This document shows positions 25,537 to 34,174 of a DNA stretch of 64,000 bases, one piece after another (the stretch's first letter is position 1; each line of letters opens with the position of its first letter). The stretch spans positions 1 to 64,000 of the forward strand of contig JACZJC010000074.1 in the NCBI GenBank assembly GCA_014860745.1, in the 5' to 3' direction. The DNA comes from Anaerolineales bacterium (GTDB lineage: Bacteria; Chloroflexota; Anaerolineae; Anaerolineales; Villigracilaceae). Below the pieces are notes generated by a model that saw only the letters and a program-made list of their open reading frames with translations, ran no database searches and was not told the origin of the DNA. Both the position numbers and the translations under genes were made by a program.

Positions 25537-27420
25537 ATGAAATCACTGTATCGCCTTAAACCCGCGCACGTCTTGTTTGCACTGATTGCCGTCCATCTGA
25601 TTCTTGCATTCCTTATCGGTGATGGGTATGGGCAGGCATGGGATGAGCCATCCTTTTACCTTTTTGGCGAGCGGTCCCTCGATGCCTATTTGCGCGGGCT
25701 TGCCGGTCTGCCTTTAATACCCGAAAAGCATATTTTTTTCCTGGACCTGCGATATTACGGGGCTTTTTATACGGCGATTGGATGGAAAATAGTAGATGCT
25801 CTCCAGCCCTTCCTGAGTAGTTGGGGTTATGTTGATGTTTGGCATTTTGTAAATTTTATCTTTTTTCAGATAGCCCTGATCTCTTTATATGTTCTTGCAA
25901 AGCGTTACGTCAACCCGTGGACAGCTGTCCTTGTAGTTTTTCTTTTTTACACCCAGCCGCTTCTTTTTGGCCATGCATTTATAAACCCCAAGGATGTTCC
26001 ATTCCTTTCATTTTTTTTGGCAAGCGTAACGGTTGGCCTTTTAATGGCGGACGCCATAAAAAAGAATGAAGTGGATAACAATGAATTGGCTGGAAAATCT
26101 TTTTCGACTTTTAACCTGCTGCTTGCCGCCCTGTTTGGTTTGTTCGTATTTACATTTATCGGCAAGGATTTGATCTCTTCGGCGATCGGGTGGGCGGTTT
26201 CGGCGATCTACAATTCCCCGTCTGACTCATTATTCGGTCAAATCTTTTCCATGCTTGCTGGAAATTCAAACCGCCTTCCTTTGGAAAGCTATATTCATAA
26301 AGCTGTGGCCGCGCACCTTGAACGAAAGATCATTTATCTGCTTTTCTTTTTTTTGATAGGCAGGAAGTTCTTGGCTGACTTTTCTCGAAACAAAAATATG
26401 AATATTCGCTTCCGGGCGGATTTTCGGTTATGGGGTTTGGTTCTTGGGGCTGGGATTCTACTTGGGCTGACAACCTCCATCCGTTTGCTTGCGCCTTTGG
26501 CGGGTTTTTTGATTGCAGGGTACGCGCTTTGGACGAAAAAACACAATTCTCTTCCCGCCATAATTTATTATTTTTCGATTGCCGCTGTTGTATCCTACCT
26601 GACCTGGCCTTTTTTATGGAACTCTCCATCTTATAATTTTCTTGAGGCGCTGCAGGTTATGAGGGATTTTCCGTACAACGCTGAAGTTCGGTTTATGGGT
26701 GACAATATACAGCCATCTAATTTACCGTGGTACTTTGTCCCTTTCCTTGTTTCCGTCCAGATTACTGAACCGATGGTGATCCTTGCCTGGATCGGTTTTT
26801 TTATTCTACTAAGGAAAATAGGAGATCGAAATTCGTTTATCCCCCTCGTCTGGCTTATTTTGCCGGTCGGATTGCAAATCCTTTTAAAATCAAATGTGTA
26901 TGATAACTTTCGACAGTTTCTTTTTGTGTTACCGCCTATGTTCATCCTGGCAGGGGTGGGGTTTGAATCGCTGATAAAGCGGGTGACAAATCGGGTTTGG
27001 GAAATTTTATTTATTGTAATTTGCATGGCGCCGGGGTTGATTGGCGTTGTGTCGCTTCATCCCTACCAATATATTTATTACAACAGTTTTGTGGGCGGGG
27101 TCTCTGGTGCAGAGGGGAAGTTTGAATTGGATTACTGGCTGACTTCCTATCGCGAAGCAGGCGCGTTTATTAATGGGGTCGCCTCGCCGGATGCGAACAT
27201 TTTGGCATGGGGCTCGGGATACAATGGCGCGCGCAAGGATCTGACGGTTTTCGCCTTCGGTTCGGAAGATGAAATTGAAAATTCAGGTGAAATATTCGAA
27301 TATGCTGTGATAACTTCACGTTACTCCATGCATCAGGGCATCCTTCAAGATGCGGAAGTCGTTTACGAAGTCAGAAAAAACGGAGCCTTGCTGGCTGTTG
27401 TCAAGAAGATGACAAAGTAG
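25537..27420 (+). CDS. Polytopic glycosyltransferase of the GT39/ArnT-like kind
   Basis: 627 aa with about twelve hydrophobic segments. The first periplasmic loop holds WDEPSFYLFGER, with the acidic pair that lipid-linked sugar transferases of this superfamily (PMT, ArnT, PF13231-like) use for catalysis or metal binding, and a long loop near HAFINPKDVPFL resembles the PKD segment of dolichyl-phosphate-mannose transferases. The C-terminal part (EFDYW-like KFELDYWLTSYREA) is a soluble loop. It probably moves a sugar from a polyprenyl phosphate to an extracellular acceptor. The gene is visibly more AT-rich and uses more T-ending codons than its neighbours, which hints at later acquisition. No clear ribosome binding site. 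Confidence 0.75.
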   Translation: MKSLYRLKPAHVLFALIAVHLILAFLIGDGYGQAWDEPSFYLFGERSLDAYLRGLAGLPLIPEKHIFFLDLRYYGAFYTAIGWKIVDALQPFLSSWGYVDVWHFVNFIFFQIALISLYVLAKRYVNPWTAVLVVFLFYTQPLLFGHAFINPKDVPFLSFFLASVTVGLLMADAIKKNEVDNNELAGKSFSTFNLLLAALFGLFVFTFIGKDLISSAIGWAVSAIYNSPSDSLFGQIFSMLAGNSNRLPLESYIHKAVAAHLERKIIYLLFFFLIGRKFLADFSRNKNMNIRFRADFRLWGLVLGAGILLGLTTSIRLLAPLAGFLIAGYALWTKKHNSLPAIIYYFSIAAVVSYLTWPFLWNSPSYNFLEALQVMRDFPYNAEVRFMGDNIQPSNLPWYFVPFLVSVQITEPMVILAWIGFFILLRKIGDRNSFIPLVWLILPVGLQILLKSNVYDNFRQFLFVLPPMFILAGVGFESLIKRVTNRVWEILFIVICMAPGLIGVVSLHPYQYIYYNSFVGGVSGAEGKFELDYWLTSYREAGAFINGVASPDANILAWGSGYNGARKDLTVFAFGSEDEIENSGEIFEYAVITSRYSMHQGILQDAEVVYEVRKNGALLAVVKKMTK

Positions 27421-27602
27421 CTGCGAGTCGTTGCCTCATTTGAAAAACAGGATCCCGAAGGGAGGCGATTAGTGAAATAATGACGAGAAACAGATAAGAA
27501 CGCGTTTTATGATAAAAAATATTGCCATTGTGTCTATAGCTCTGACTGATGCTATTGAGTTACTTGTTACAAATGTCACTTTTGGGATTTGAAGAGTACC
27601 CT

Positions 27603-27608
27603 TATAAT
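27603..27608 (+). promoter_or_regulatory. -10 element of the folD promoter
   Basis: TATAAT with TTTGGG 16 bp upstream as a weak -35. The 220-base gap before folD shows nothing else of note. Confidence 0.45.
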
Positions 27609-27642
27609 TTTTGTAGAAAATCATTGTGAAAAGGAGCAAAAA

Positions 27643-28521
27643 ATGACGGCTCAGTTAATTGACGGAAAACTAATTGCCCAGCAAGTACGGGATGAAGTGG
27701 CGGCAAATGTAGCCAAACGGGTGGCGGCGGGGAAATCCAAACCCACTCTTGCCGCGGTGCTTGTGGGTGAAAGGGTGGACTCGGCAACCTATGTGCGAGC
27801 CAAGGGCAAGGCTTGCGAGGAATTAGGCATGGGTTCGGTCAGCCATCACCTGGCTGCGGATATTTCGCAGGAGGAGTTGGAGAAGCTGATCAAGAGTTTG
27901 AACGAGGATAAAACCGTGAACGGCATTCTCGTCCAGCTGCCCTTGCCTGATCATTTGAATGAAGAGCGTGTACTCCAACTCATCAGTATTGAAAAAGACG
28001 TGGATGGTTTCTCGCCGCTGAACATCGGCCGCCTGGCCCAAAAAGGCCGGGAACCTTTGTTTGTGCCTTGCACGCCGTATGGCTGCATTTATTTGCTTGA
28101 AAAAGCAGGCGTGAAAATAGAAGGAGCAAATGCGGTTGTGTTAGGGCGTTCGAACATTGTGGGAATGCCTGCCGCATTGCTATTGATTGGTAAAAACGCG
28201 ACCGTGACAGTCTGTCACTCGCGGACGAAGGACATTGCGGGAGTTGTCCGTCAGGCGGATATTTTAATCGCTGCCATCGGCAAGACTGAGTTCGTGCGAG
28301 GCGACTGGGTCAAACCTGGTGCGGCAATCATAGATGTAGGCATCAATTCCAAACCAGATGCGACCAAGAAAAGCGGTTATCGTTTGGTGGGTGACGTTAA
28401 CTTTGATGAGGCCAAGGAAGTGGCTGGGTTTATCACTCCCGTTCCTGGCGGAGTGGGACCGATGACCATCGCAATGCTGATGAATAATACATATCGGGCG
28501 GCGGAAATTCAAGATAAGTAA
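27643..28521 (+). CDS. folD: Methylenetetrahydrofolate dehydrogenase / cyclohydrolase
   Basis: 292 aa from ATG 27643, behind AAAAGGAG. It interconverts 5,10-methylene-THF, 5,10-methenyl-THF and 10-formyl-THF. The catalytic Tyr50 and Lys54 lie in TYVRAKGKACEELG; QLPLPDHL, KDVDGFSPLNIG, PCTPYGC, the dinucleotide loop GRSNIVGMPAA and PVPGGVGPMTIAML are all present. A strong terminator follows. No anomalies. Confidence 0.95.
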   Translation: MTAQLIDGKLIAQQVRDEVAANVAKRVAAGKSKPTLAAVLVGERVDSATYVRAKGKACEELGMGSVSHHLAADISQEELEKLIKSLNEDKTVNGILVQLPLPDHLNEERVLQLISIEKDVDGFSPLNIGRLAQKGREPLFVPCTPYGCIYLLEKAGVKIEGANAVVLGRSNIVGMPAALLLIGKNATVTVCHSRTKDIAGVVRQADILIAAIGKTEFVRGDWVKPGAAIIDVGINSKPDATKKSGYRLVGDVNFDEAKEVAGFITPVPGGVGPMTIAMLMNNTYRAAEIQDK

Positions 28522-28552
28522 ATCAAATATTCCGCTGTTTGAACGTGAGGTG

Positions 28553-28580
28553 AGTCCCGTCAAAAGACGGGACTTTCTCT
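28553..28580 (+). terminator. Intrinsic terminator after folD
   Basis: Perfect 9-bp stem AGTCCCGTC / GACGGGACT with an AAAA loop and T-rich tail. Confidence 0.8.
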
Positions 28581-28590
28581 ATTAAAAACC

Positions 28591-28619
28591 TTGACATATT
28601 GCCAATTTCATACTATAAA
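28591..28619 (+). promoter_or_regulatory. Sigma70-type promoter of the padR operon
   Basis: TTGACA (28591-28596), 17 bp, TATAAA (28614-28619). Overlaps the palindromic operator candidate. Confidence 0.8.
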
Positions 28620-28650
28620 CTACTTATTAGTAGTAAGTAAATGGTAGTAT
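28610..28650. promoter_or_regulatory. Nested palindromic operator candidate for PadR
   Basis: ATACTA (28610-28615) / TAGTAT (28645-28650) flank TACTTA (28621-28626) / TAAGTA (28634-28639) and CTACT / AGTAG (28620-28633). It covers the -10 box and the start site, where autorepression by the PadR-family product is expected. Confidence 0.6.
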
Positions 28651-28664
28651 TGGAAGGAGCAGGA

Positions 28665-29021
28665 ATGGCTGGAATTACCGCACAGACTAAAAAGTTTCAA
28701 AAGGAATTGAACTCGGGAACCTCGTCTCTCGTGCTGCTAAGTGTGTTGAGTCGCAGCAAGGAACCTATGTATGGATATCAGATCGCAAAACTACTCGAAG
28801 AGAGCGGCCCCGAGATTTTGATGATGAAGCAGGGAACGTTGTATCCGGTGTTGCGCTCGCTGGAGGAGAACGGTTTGCTTGAAAGCACGGTGGAGCCTTC
28901 GGTTTCCGGGCCGCCGCGCAGATATTATAAAATCACAAGTGTTGGGAGTGCTGTTTTAGGGGAGTGGCTTGAAATTTGGAAACAAACAAAAAAATTCGTA
29001 GATACAATTTTGAAAGGGTAA
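28665..29021 (+). CDS. PadR-family transcriptional regulator
   Basis: 118 aa from ATG 28665, five bases after AAGGAG; an upstream ATG at 28641 lacks a ribosome binding site and lies within the operator. The winged helix shows the family pattern MYGYQIAKLLEE, MMKQGTLYPVLRSLEENGLL and GPPRRYYKITSVG, followed by a short C-terminal helix (subfamily 2). It likely dimerises and represses its own promoter through the TACTA-type palindrome. The next gene, a membrane protein with an N-terminal HAAS-like domain, starts four bases after the stop, a pairing common for this regulator type. Confidence 0.9.
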   Translation: MAGITAQTKKFQKELNSGTSSLVLLSVLSRSKEPMYGYQIAKLLEESGPEILMMKQGTLYPVLRSLEENGLLESTVEPSVSGPPRRYYKITSVGSAVLGEWLEIWKQTKKFVDTILKG

Positions 29022-29025
29022 CGAC

Positions 29026-29910
29026 ATGAATAAAACAATCGATGAATATCTTGATGCTTTGAAAAACGAAATGAAGGACACCGACCCGGCTGTGGTACAG
29101 GATGCATTGGCTGATGCACGTGAGCATTTGTCCGCCGCGCTGGCGGTCGTGCGGGATACAAGCCCCGAAACCAGCAAGGTTGATGCCCTCGGTAAGATCA
29201 TCGAAGAGTATGGATCGCCTGAAGAAACTGCGTCAGCTTATAGGGAGGTCGAGCGCCGCACTTCGCCCGCACTAAACCAAGCTATCAAACCACGATCACT
29301 GCTGGGACGCTTTTTCGGTGTGTATACCGATCCGCGTGCCTGGGGCGCATTGCTTTATATGTTCATTGCTTTTGTTACGGGCATCTTCTACTTCAGCTGG
29401 GCGGTGACCGGCGTTTCAGTTTCTGTATCTTTCTTGATTTTCATTTTCGGATTCCCGATTGCCCTCTTATTCCTGCTTTCTGTGCGCGGACTAGCCCTGT
29501 TGGAAGGCCGGCTTGTGGAAGCATTGCTCGGGGTGCGAATGCCGCGACGACCGTTATTCTCCCACCAGGAAATGAAGTGGTTTGACAGGCTCAAAGCGCT
29601 CCTGACCGACAAGGCAACATGGTTAATGCTCGTTTACATGGTTTTGCAATTTGTTTTGGGAATTGTGTATTTCGTTTTGATCGTAACTGTATTCAGTTTG
29701 TCGGTCTCGCTTATTGCAATCCCGATCATGCAGGAATGGTTGGGGCAGGGAGCGATATATGTCACCAATGTACGATATTTCTTTCCGACATGGTCGTATC
29801 CACTTTTGGTTTTAGGCGGTATTCTGTTGTGGACGACTTTCATGAATATGGCGCAAGGGATCGGTAAATTGCATGGTAAATTGGCGAAGGGATTGTTGGT
29901 TTCTGAATAG
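29026..29910 (+). CDS. HAAS-like domain plus duplicated membrane 'sensor' domain protein
   Basis: 294 aa, second gene of the PadR operon. Residues 1-80 form a charged helical domain (IDEYLDALKNEM, ADAREHLSAAL, IIEEYGSPEETASAYREVE) like the HAAS/DUF1700 domain found next to PadR regulators. Two homologous membrane halves follow (~95-175 and ~190-285), each beginning with a D.RAWGALLYM or DKATWLMLVYM segment and two hydrophobic helices, as in the 'putative sensor' membrane domain. It probably transmits or responds to an envelope signal with PadR. The ligand is unknown. The gene ends at a bidirectional terminator. Confidence 0.75.
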   Translation: MNKTIDEYLDALKNEMKDTDPAVVQDALADAREHLSAALAVVRDTSPETSKVDALGKIIEEYGSPEETASAYREVERRTSPALNQAIKPRSLLGRFFGVYTDPRAWGALLYMFIAFVTGIFYFSWAVTGVSVSVSFLIFIFGFPIALLFLLSVRGLALLEGRLVEALLGVRMPRRPLFSHQEMKWFDRLKALLTDKATWLMLVYMVLQFVLGIVYFVLIVTVFSLSVSLIAIPIMQEWLGQGAIYVTNVRYFFPTWSYPLLVLGGILLWTTFMNMAQGIGKLHGKLAKGLLVSE

Positions 29911-29918
29911 CGCGGAAG

Positions 29919-29952
29919 AAAAAACAGCCCAGTTTTGGCTGGGCTGTTTTTG
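29919..29952. terminator. Bidirectional terminator
   Basis: Stem CAGCCCAG (29925-29932) / CTGGGCTG (29939-29946) flanked by an A run and a T run, between convergent genes. Confidence 0.85.
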
Positions 29953-29961
29953 TATCCTTTG

Positions 29962-32169
29962 TTATGGCCGGATGAACAAACCAAGGTGGTTTGCCACCGC
30001 ACGTTCCCGTCCGGGTTTTGCCATATCGACGGGGGAATTCAAGATGCGGGCTTTGCCATCAATCCCCTTGATGGCCATTGTGGAAGATCCACCGCCATCC
30101 ATGTTTACGCCTGTGTGTACACCAAACGAGATAAGAATCTCACCCAATTCCGGGAAGGTGACTCCTTCGCTGTAACCGGGCAGGCGGCCATCCACCACCA
30201 TCAGGGTTAACCAGCGGGCGTTTTTATTTAATCCAACCGCAGTGCGTGGATTGGGTGCATTGGCTGCCAGGTTTTTTACCACGGCGCCGCCGTTAACCAC
30301 GATGCGGTCGCCTGCGATCGCATTGAACACCCTGCCCTGCTCCTTGTTCACTGTCACTTGATTCTTTTGCCCGATGTAAATAACAGGCTGGGCAGTCTTT
30401 TGCGGCGAATATATTTTTCCACGGGAAGCAGCATAATCACTCACACGGACTGGAAGGCCGCCATTTGGGCAATATGTGGCCGGGTCGATGGAGGCATCCA
30501 TGTAACTGAAATATCCTCCATTGATAGCGACATGCAATTTGAATTCTTCAAGGAAGGCCGAGGTGACCCGCGTGCATAGTACATTGCTAGTATTTGGAGA
30601 AGGCGTGACCAGGAATTCCAGTTTGGCGGTTTGCAGGTCGATTGCAATGACATGCACCACGTTGGGGCGCGGGGTGGTCAAGTCTTTTCGCAGGTAGGTG
30701 ACGCCGCTGACCAGGCTCTGGCGGATTGACGTGGGACGTCCATTGCCGAGCAGGACAAGATAACTTTTGGAGCACCAGCCGGTCAAGCCATCGAGCCGCT
30801 GAACCTTTACCCAACTCGGGTCGCTCGCATCGTCCAGGGCGGGAATGGTATCGTTTTTCAACACTGTCCCCAAAATTTTTGCGGAGGTACTGGCGGTTTC
30901 GCGCATATTCAAGGTTACGGTATTAACTCGATACCAATTCCTGTCGCTATGGTCTGGAACCGGAGTGGTTGCAGGCGGTTCTTCTGGAACTGGGGAATGG
31001 ACACTGATCAGATATTCGCTTGCGCTCCAGCCCGTCAGCGTGCCATTCGTGTTGCGAATATTCAACCACGTGCCGTCTGAAGTGGCTCCTATCTTTTCAA
31101 CCAGTTCGCCAAAATAAACAAGGCCGATTGAATCAAAGGTCAACCCTGGGCCTTCGCGCACTTTGAGCGAAGAAGCAGTAACACGATACCAATTCTCATC
31201 TTCTTCGTCCGGTGGGGGCTCAGGTGTTGGTTCAGGTTCCGGCTCCGGTTCGGGGGTTGGCGTCGGAGTCGTGCCGCTGATCCTTTGGAGATATGCGCTG
31301 AAACTCCAGCCCGTTAGGCTGCCATCCAGTTTGCGGACATTGAGCCAGGTGCGGCCTGGGTTTGCGCCAATTTCTTCAACAACTTCATTGAGCAGAATGC
31401 TGCCGATTTGCGGCGCCGTCAGGCTTGGCGCATTTCGTACCTTCAGGGAAGGGACGGTGACGCGGAACATGCCGCTCTCAGGCTGGGTGTCCGGGTCCGG
31501 GATCGGTATCTCGCTCAACCCGAACCGTTGTCTAAACGCAGCTTCATCGCCGTTGAAATAGTTCAGGTCTATATTTCCGCTTTCCACACCATAGATTCCG
31601 CCGTTTCCGTTATCCGTGAATTGCCAAAGCATCCATTCATTGGCTGTCCAGGGCTTGGGGACGAGCGGGGAATTCGTTCCGTAATTTGCTATCCACAGGG
31701 GGAATTGCTTGAAATAATTAACACTGGCTGTAGGCACGCCTGCCATGTTTTCGAGCCAGTAATAATACGCGGTGTAAACCCCGATCTCTTTGTTTGGGGT
31801 AAGGGCTTTCAAACGCTCGATGAAGTTATACCAATGCTTCCAACCTCGAAAGGAACCACCGTAATTGTCTTCGAAATCACACCACAAAGGGAGTTCGCCG
31901 AAATCACCGTCGAACAACGAGACCCATAATTCCGCCTGTTTCTTCGGGTCGGCACGGCTGTCATAAAACCAGTAGGAACCGCGCGGCAGGCCTGCCAGTT
32001 TTGATTCGCGCCAATTCGCCTTGAAATCCCGGTCTGCCCAAAGATTCTGGCCTGCGCGAATGATGATGTAACCCGCGCCTGCCTTGCGCATTTTAATAAA
32101 GTCAATGCCCTGCGGGGTCTGGGGGTCATCCTGGTAAAAACTAACATCGGGTCCGATAACATATGCCAT
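29962..32169 (-). CDS. GH25 lysozyme-like, triple SH3b, phosphodiester glycosidase fusion
   Basis: 735 aa, AAGGAG six bases before the ATG. Residues 1-205 form a GH25 domain: Asp8 in GPDVSFYQ, AGAGYIIIRAGQ, GSYWFYD and the catalytic D.E in LWCDFEDNYGG. Three SH3b domains follow (~236-300, 331-395, 412-480), the first two separated by a (TP/EP)n linker of about 25 residues. Residues ~485-735 match the NAGPA-type phosphodiester glycosidase domain (AINGGYFSYMD, DRIVVNGGAVV, PRTAVGLNKNARWLTLMVVDGR, NMDGGGSSTMAI). No signal peptide is visible although all the domains suggest wall glycans as targets. It may be released by lysis or a non-classical route. Confidence 0.85.
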   Translation of the reverse strand: MAYVIGPDVSFYQDDPQTPQGIDFIKMRKAGAGYIIIRAGQNLWADRDFKANWRESKLAGLPRGSYWFYDSRADPKKQAELWVSLFDGDFGELPLWCDFEDNYGGSFRGWKHWYNFIERLKALTPNKEIGVYTAYYYWLENMAGVPTASVNYFKQFPLWIANYGTNSPLVPKPWTANEWMLWQFTDNGNGGIYGVESGNIDLNYFNGDEAAFRQRFGLSEIPIPDPDTQPESGMFRVTVPSLKVRNAPSLTAPQIGSILLNEVVEEIGANPGRTWLNVRKLDGSLTGWSFSAYLQRISGTTPTPTPEPEPEPEPTPEPPPDEEDENWYRVTASSLKVREGPGLTFDSIGLVYFGELVEKIGATSDGTWLNIRNTNGTLTGWSASEYLISVHSPVPEEPPATTPVPDHSDRNWYRVNTVTLNMRETASTSAKILGTVLKNDTIPALDDASDPSWVKVQRLDGLTGWCSKSYLVLLGNGRPTSIRQSLVSGVTYLRKDLTTPRPNVVHVIAIDLQTAKLEFLVTPSPNTSNVLCTRVTSAFLEEFKLHVAINGGYFSYMDASIDPATYCPNGGLPVRVSDYAASRGKIYSPQKTAQPVIYIGQKNQVTVNKEQGRVFNAIAGDRIVVNGGAVVKNLAANAPNPRTAVGLNKNARWLTLMVVDGRLPGYSEGVTFPELGEILISFGVHTGVNMDGGGSSTMAIKGIDGKARILNSPVDMAKPGRERAVANHLGLFIRP

Positions 32170-32252
32170 AATAATCTCCTTGTTGCCCTGCGCTTCCTTT
32201 AGATTTTAATGAGTGCGCAGGGTTGTTAGCTGACTATAAAATTATACAGGAT

Positions 32253-32606
32253 TTACAAGGCGTTTTCAAAATGGGTGACAAGAGGTTCCGTGCCGGGTCT
32301 GCCTTCAATGGCAATCACATCGATCTGCCAATGGTCGATTTCATGCTCGGCGGCATAATGCTGGGCGGCGTTGAGCATGTGCTCGCGTTTTCGCGCGGTA
32401 ATGTTGTGTTCGGGATAAAAATTCATGCTCGAGGTAAGGGTTTTCACCTCGACAAAAATGGTTACGTCTTCGAACTTTGCGATGATGTCGATCTCGCCGT
32501 AGGGTGTTCGCACGTTGCGGGCGACGATTTCACAACCCCGCTTCGTCATATAACCGACGGCTGATTCTTCACCCCAGGCACCCACCCGCTGATTATGATT
32601 CGTCAT
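32253..32606 (-). CDS. YraN/UPF0102 family nuclease-like protein
   Basis: 117 aa. Contains RVGAWGEESAVGYM, GCEIVARNVRTPYGEIDIIAK and VTIFVEVKTL, the restriction-endonuclease-like core (E..., GEID, EVK) of the YraN family, whose role is thought to be in DNA processing but is not settled. Its ATG overlaps by four bases the stop of the glycosyltransferase gene upstream, so it is cotranslated with it. The usual partners of yraN (rnhB, rplS) are not here. Confidence 0.88.
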   Translation of the reverse strand: MTNHNQRVGAWGEESAVGYMTKRGCEIVARNVRTPYGEIDIIAKFEDVTIFVEVKTLTSSMNFYPEHNITARKREHMLNAAQHYAAEHEIDHWQIDVIAIEGRPGTEPLVTHFENAL

Positions 32607-33805
32607 GAATTGAATTGTTCCACAAACCCGCGCAGACGGGTGCGCCAGTTGCTTTTCCGCGGCCTGGACTCTGCGACCAGCCTTTCATAATGCTTGAGCA
32701 TGATCCTGGTGGTGTGCTCGATGGCGTAGACGGAGGATGCCTTTCGCGCCGAGTCGCTCATTTGCCTGCGCAGGTTCAGGTCAAGACAGAGGCGGGTGAG
32801 TTTGGCGGTGAATGCGGGCAGGTCGTGAGTCGCGAGAAAGCCGGTCACTCCATCTTCCACAGTATCTCCCACGCCGACGGATTCGATACCCATGATGGGA
32901 AGCCCCGCGCCCATGGCTTCGATGACGGAGAGCGGATGTACCTCGGTGACCGATGCTGTGACAAAAATATTGCACATCGCTAGATAAGCGGGGAGTTGAT
33001 CGTAGGATATTCGGCCTGTAAAGCGGACGCGCTGATCGAGGTTCATTTCGCTGACGAGGGATCGAATTTCATCATCGAATTGTTGAACCCCGCTGCCGAT
33101 CAGAAGCAGATGGATATTTGGAACTGCCTGCGAAATTCCCTTGAACGATTCCAACAGGAATGGTAGATTTTTTTCAAGCGCAAGGCGGCCCGCATAAACG
33201 AGCAGGATGTCATCAGCGTTGTAACCGAACTGGTCACGCGGGAGCGGGGCGGCGGAATGGAAGGCTTTCAAGTCCACTCCGTTTGGCACTACTTCTATCG
33301 GGACTTCCACATTAAGTTGACGCAGGATTTTTTCCATGCCTGCCGAAGGGGTGATGACTAGTTCGACGGCTTTGCAGAATGTGGGCATGTAGGCTTGCAG
33401 GAGGCCCGTGCTGACCTCATCGGGCATCATGGGGAGGTAAGCCTGGGCGTAAAGATCGTAGCGGGTGTGATTGGTGTAGATGACGGGGATCTGCAATGGG
33501 CGGCAGTATCTCAAAGCGAGTCTTCCGCTCAGGAAAGGATGATGCACGTGAACCACGTCCATGGTTTGGAGTACCTTTTTCGCCGTGCGGGAATACCGCA
33601 TGGATAGATAAAACCCCGAATCAGCCAGCGGTAATCCCTTGCTTCGGATCACGCGCGGCTCTCCATCTTTTAGTTCTGTGTCTCCAAAAGTGAAGACGAA
33701 AACATCATGCCCGGCCAACTCGAGATGGCGTTTATTGATCTCGACATAATTTGTGATGCCGCTGATATACGGTTTGTAGCTGTCGACCATCATCCCTATT
33801 CGCAT
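32603..33805 (-). CDS. Glycosyltransferase family 4 protein
   Basis: 400 aa, GT-B fold. N-terminal domain: MRIGMMVDSYKPYISGI, VVHVHHPFLSGRLALRY. C-terminal nucleotide-sugar domain: LLVYAGRLALEKNLPFLL, LLIGSG, RVRFTGRISYDQLPAYL and TEVHPLSVIEAMGAGLPIMG, with the EX7E pair. Resembles the glucosyl- and mannosyltransferases that build diacylglycerol glycolipids or phosphatidylinositol mannosides; acceptor unknown. Cytoplasmic or membrane-peripheral. The ATG is six bases after a -10 box and lacks a ribosome binding site, so the mRNA is probably leaderless. Coupled to yraN. Confidence 0.88.
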   Translation of the reverse strand: MRIGMMVDSYKPYISGITNYVEINKRHLELAGHDVFVFTFGDTELKDGEPRVIRSKGLPLADSGFYLSMRYSRTAKKVLQTMDVVHVHHPFLSGRLALRYCRPLQIPVIYTNHTRYDLYAQAYLPMMPDEVSTGLLQAYMPTFCKAVELVITPSAGMEKILRQLNVEVPIEVVPNGVDLKAFHSAAPLPRDQFGYNADDILLVYAGRLALEKNLPFLLESFKGISQAVPNIHLLLIGSGVQQFDDEIRSLVSEMNLDQRVRFTGRISYDQLPAYLAMCNIFVTASVTEVHPLSVIEAMGAGLPIMGIESVGVGDTVEDGVTGFLATHDLPAFTAKLTRLCLDLNLRRQMSDSARKASSVYAIEHTTRIMLKHYERLVAESRPRKSNWRTRLRGFVEQFNS

Positions 33806-33811
33806 GGAATT

Positions 33812-33840
33812 ATGCTACGGCATGCGCGGATGAATGTCAA
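33812..33840 (-). promoter_or_regulatory. Promoter for a leaderless GT4-yraN mRNA
   Basis: TTGACA (33840-33835), 17 bp, TAGCAT (33817-33812) on the minus strand; the ATG follows six bases after the -10 box. Confidence 0.65.
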
Positions 33841-33883
33841 GTGGGGAATTCAGCGTGGTAGAATGAAAATTCTCAGGAGAAAA

Positions 33884-34084
33884 ATGCCGGCGAAATTGAT
33901 TTTACGTGACAAGGAATTCGAGGTGAAGGCGGGAATGACCCTGCTGGATGCCTTGAAAAAAAGCAACATCGTTCCCGAGTCAGTGATCGCCACCCGCAAC
34001 GGTGAAATGATCACGGACGATGAAGTGCTAAGAAACGGGGATGTGATTAAATTGATCGCTGTGATTTCAGGCGGTAAAAAATAA
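33884..34084 (+). CDS. Ubiquitin-like sulfur carrier (TtuB/ThiS/MoaD type)
   Basis: 66 aa from ATG 33884, four bases after AGGAG. Beta-grasp pattern: AKLILRDKEFEVKAGMTLLDAL, VIATRNGEMITDDEVLRNGDVIKLIAVISGG. The C-terminal Gly-Gly that is adenylated and thiocarboxylated in this family is followed by two lysines, so the tail must be trimmed or the carrier is unusual. Its place 90 bases before a TtuA-like thiolase suggests it is the sulfur donor for tRNA thiolation (TtuB), not for thiamine or molybdopterin. No E1-like or cysteine desulfurase gene is near. Confidence 0.8.
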   Translation: MPAKLILRDKEFEVKAGMTLLDALKKSNIVPESVIATRNGEMITDDEVLRNGDVIKLIAVISGGKK

Positions 34085-34160
34085 ACACAAAGATCACAGA
34101 GCAACACAAAGGTTTGTAATCCTTAAGAATTCCTTCGTGACCTTTGTGTCCTTCGTGTTT
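34083..34160. repeat. Intergenic inverted repeat (ACACAAAGG type)
   Basis: AAACAC (34083-34088) / GTGTTT (34155-34160) and ACACAAAGG (34104-34112) / CCTTTGTGT (34141-34149) form an imperfect palindrome filling the gap between the sulfur carrier and TtuA-like genes. Confidence 0.6.
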
Positions 34161-34174
34161 GAAAAGAGAATTTT

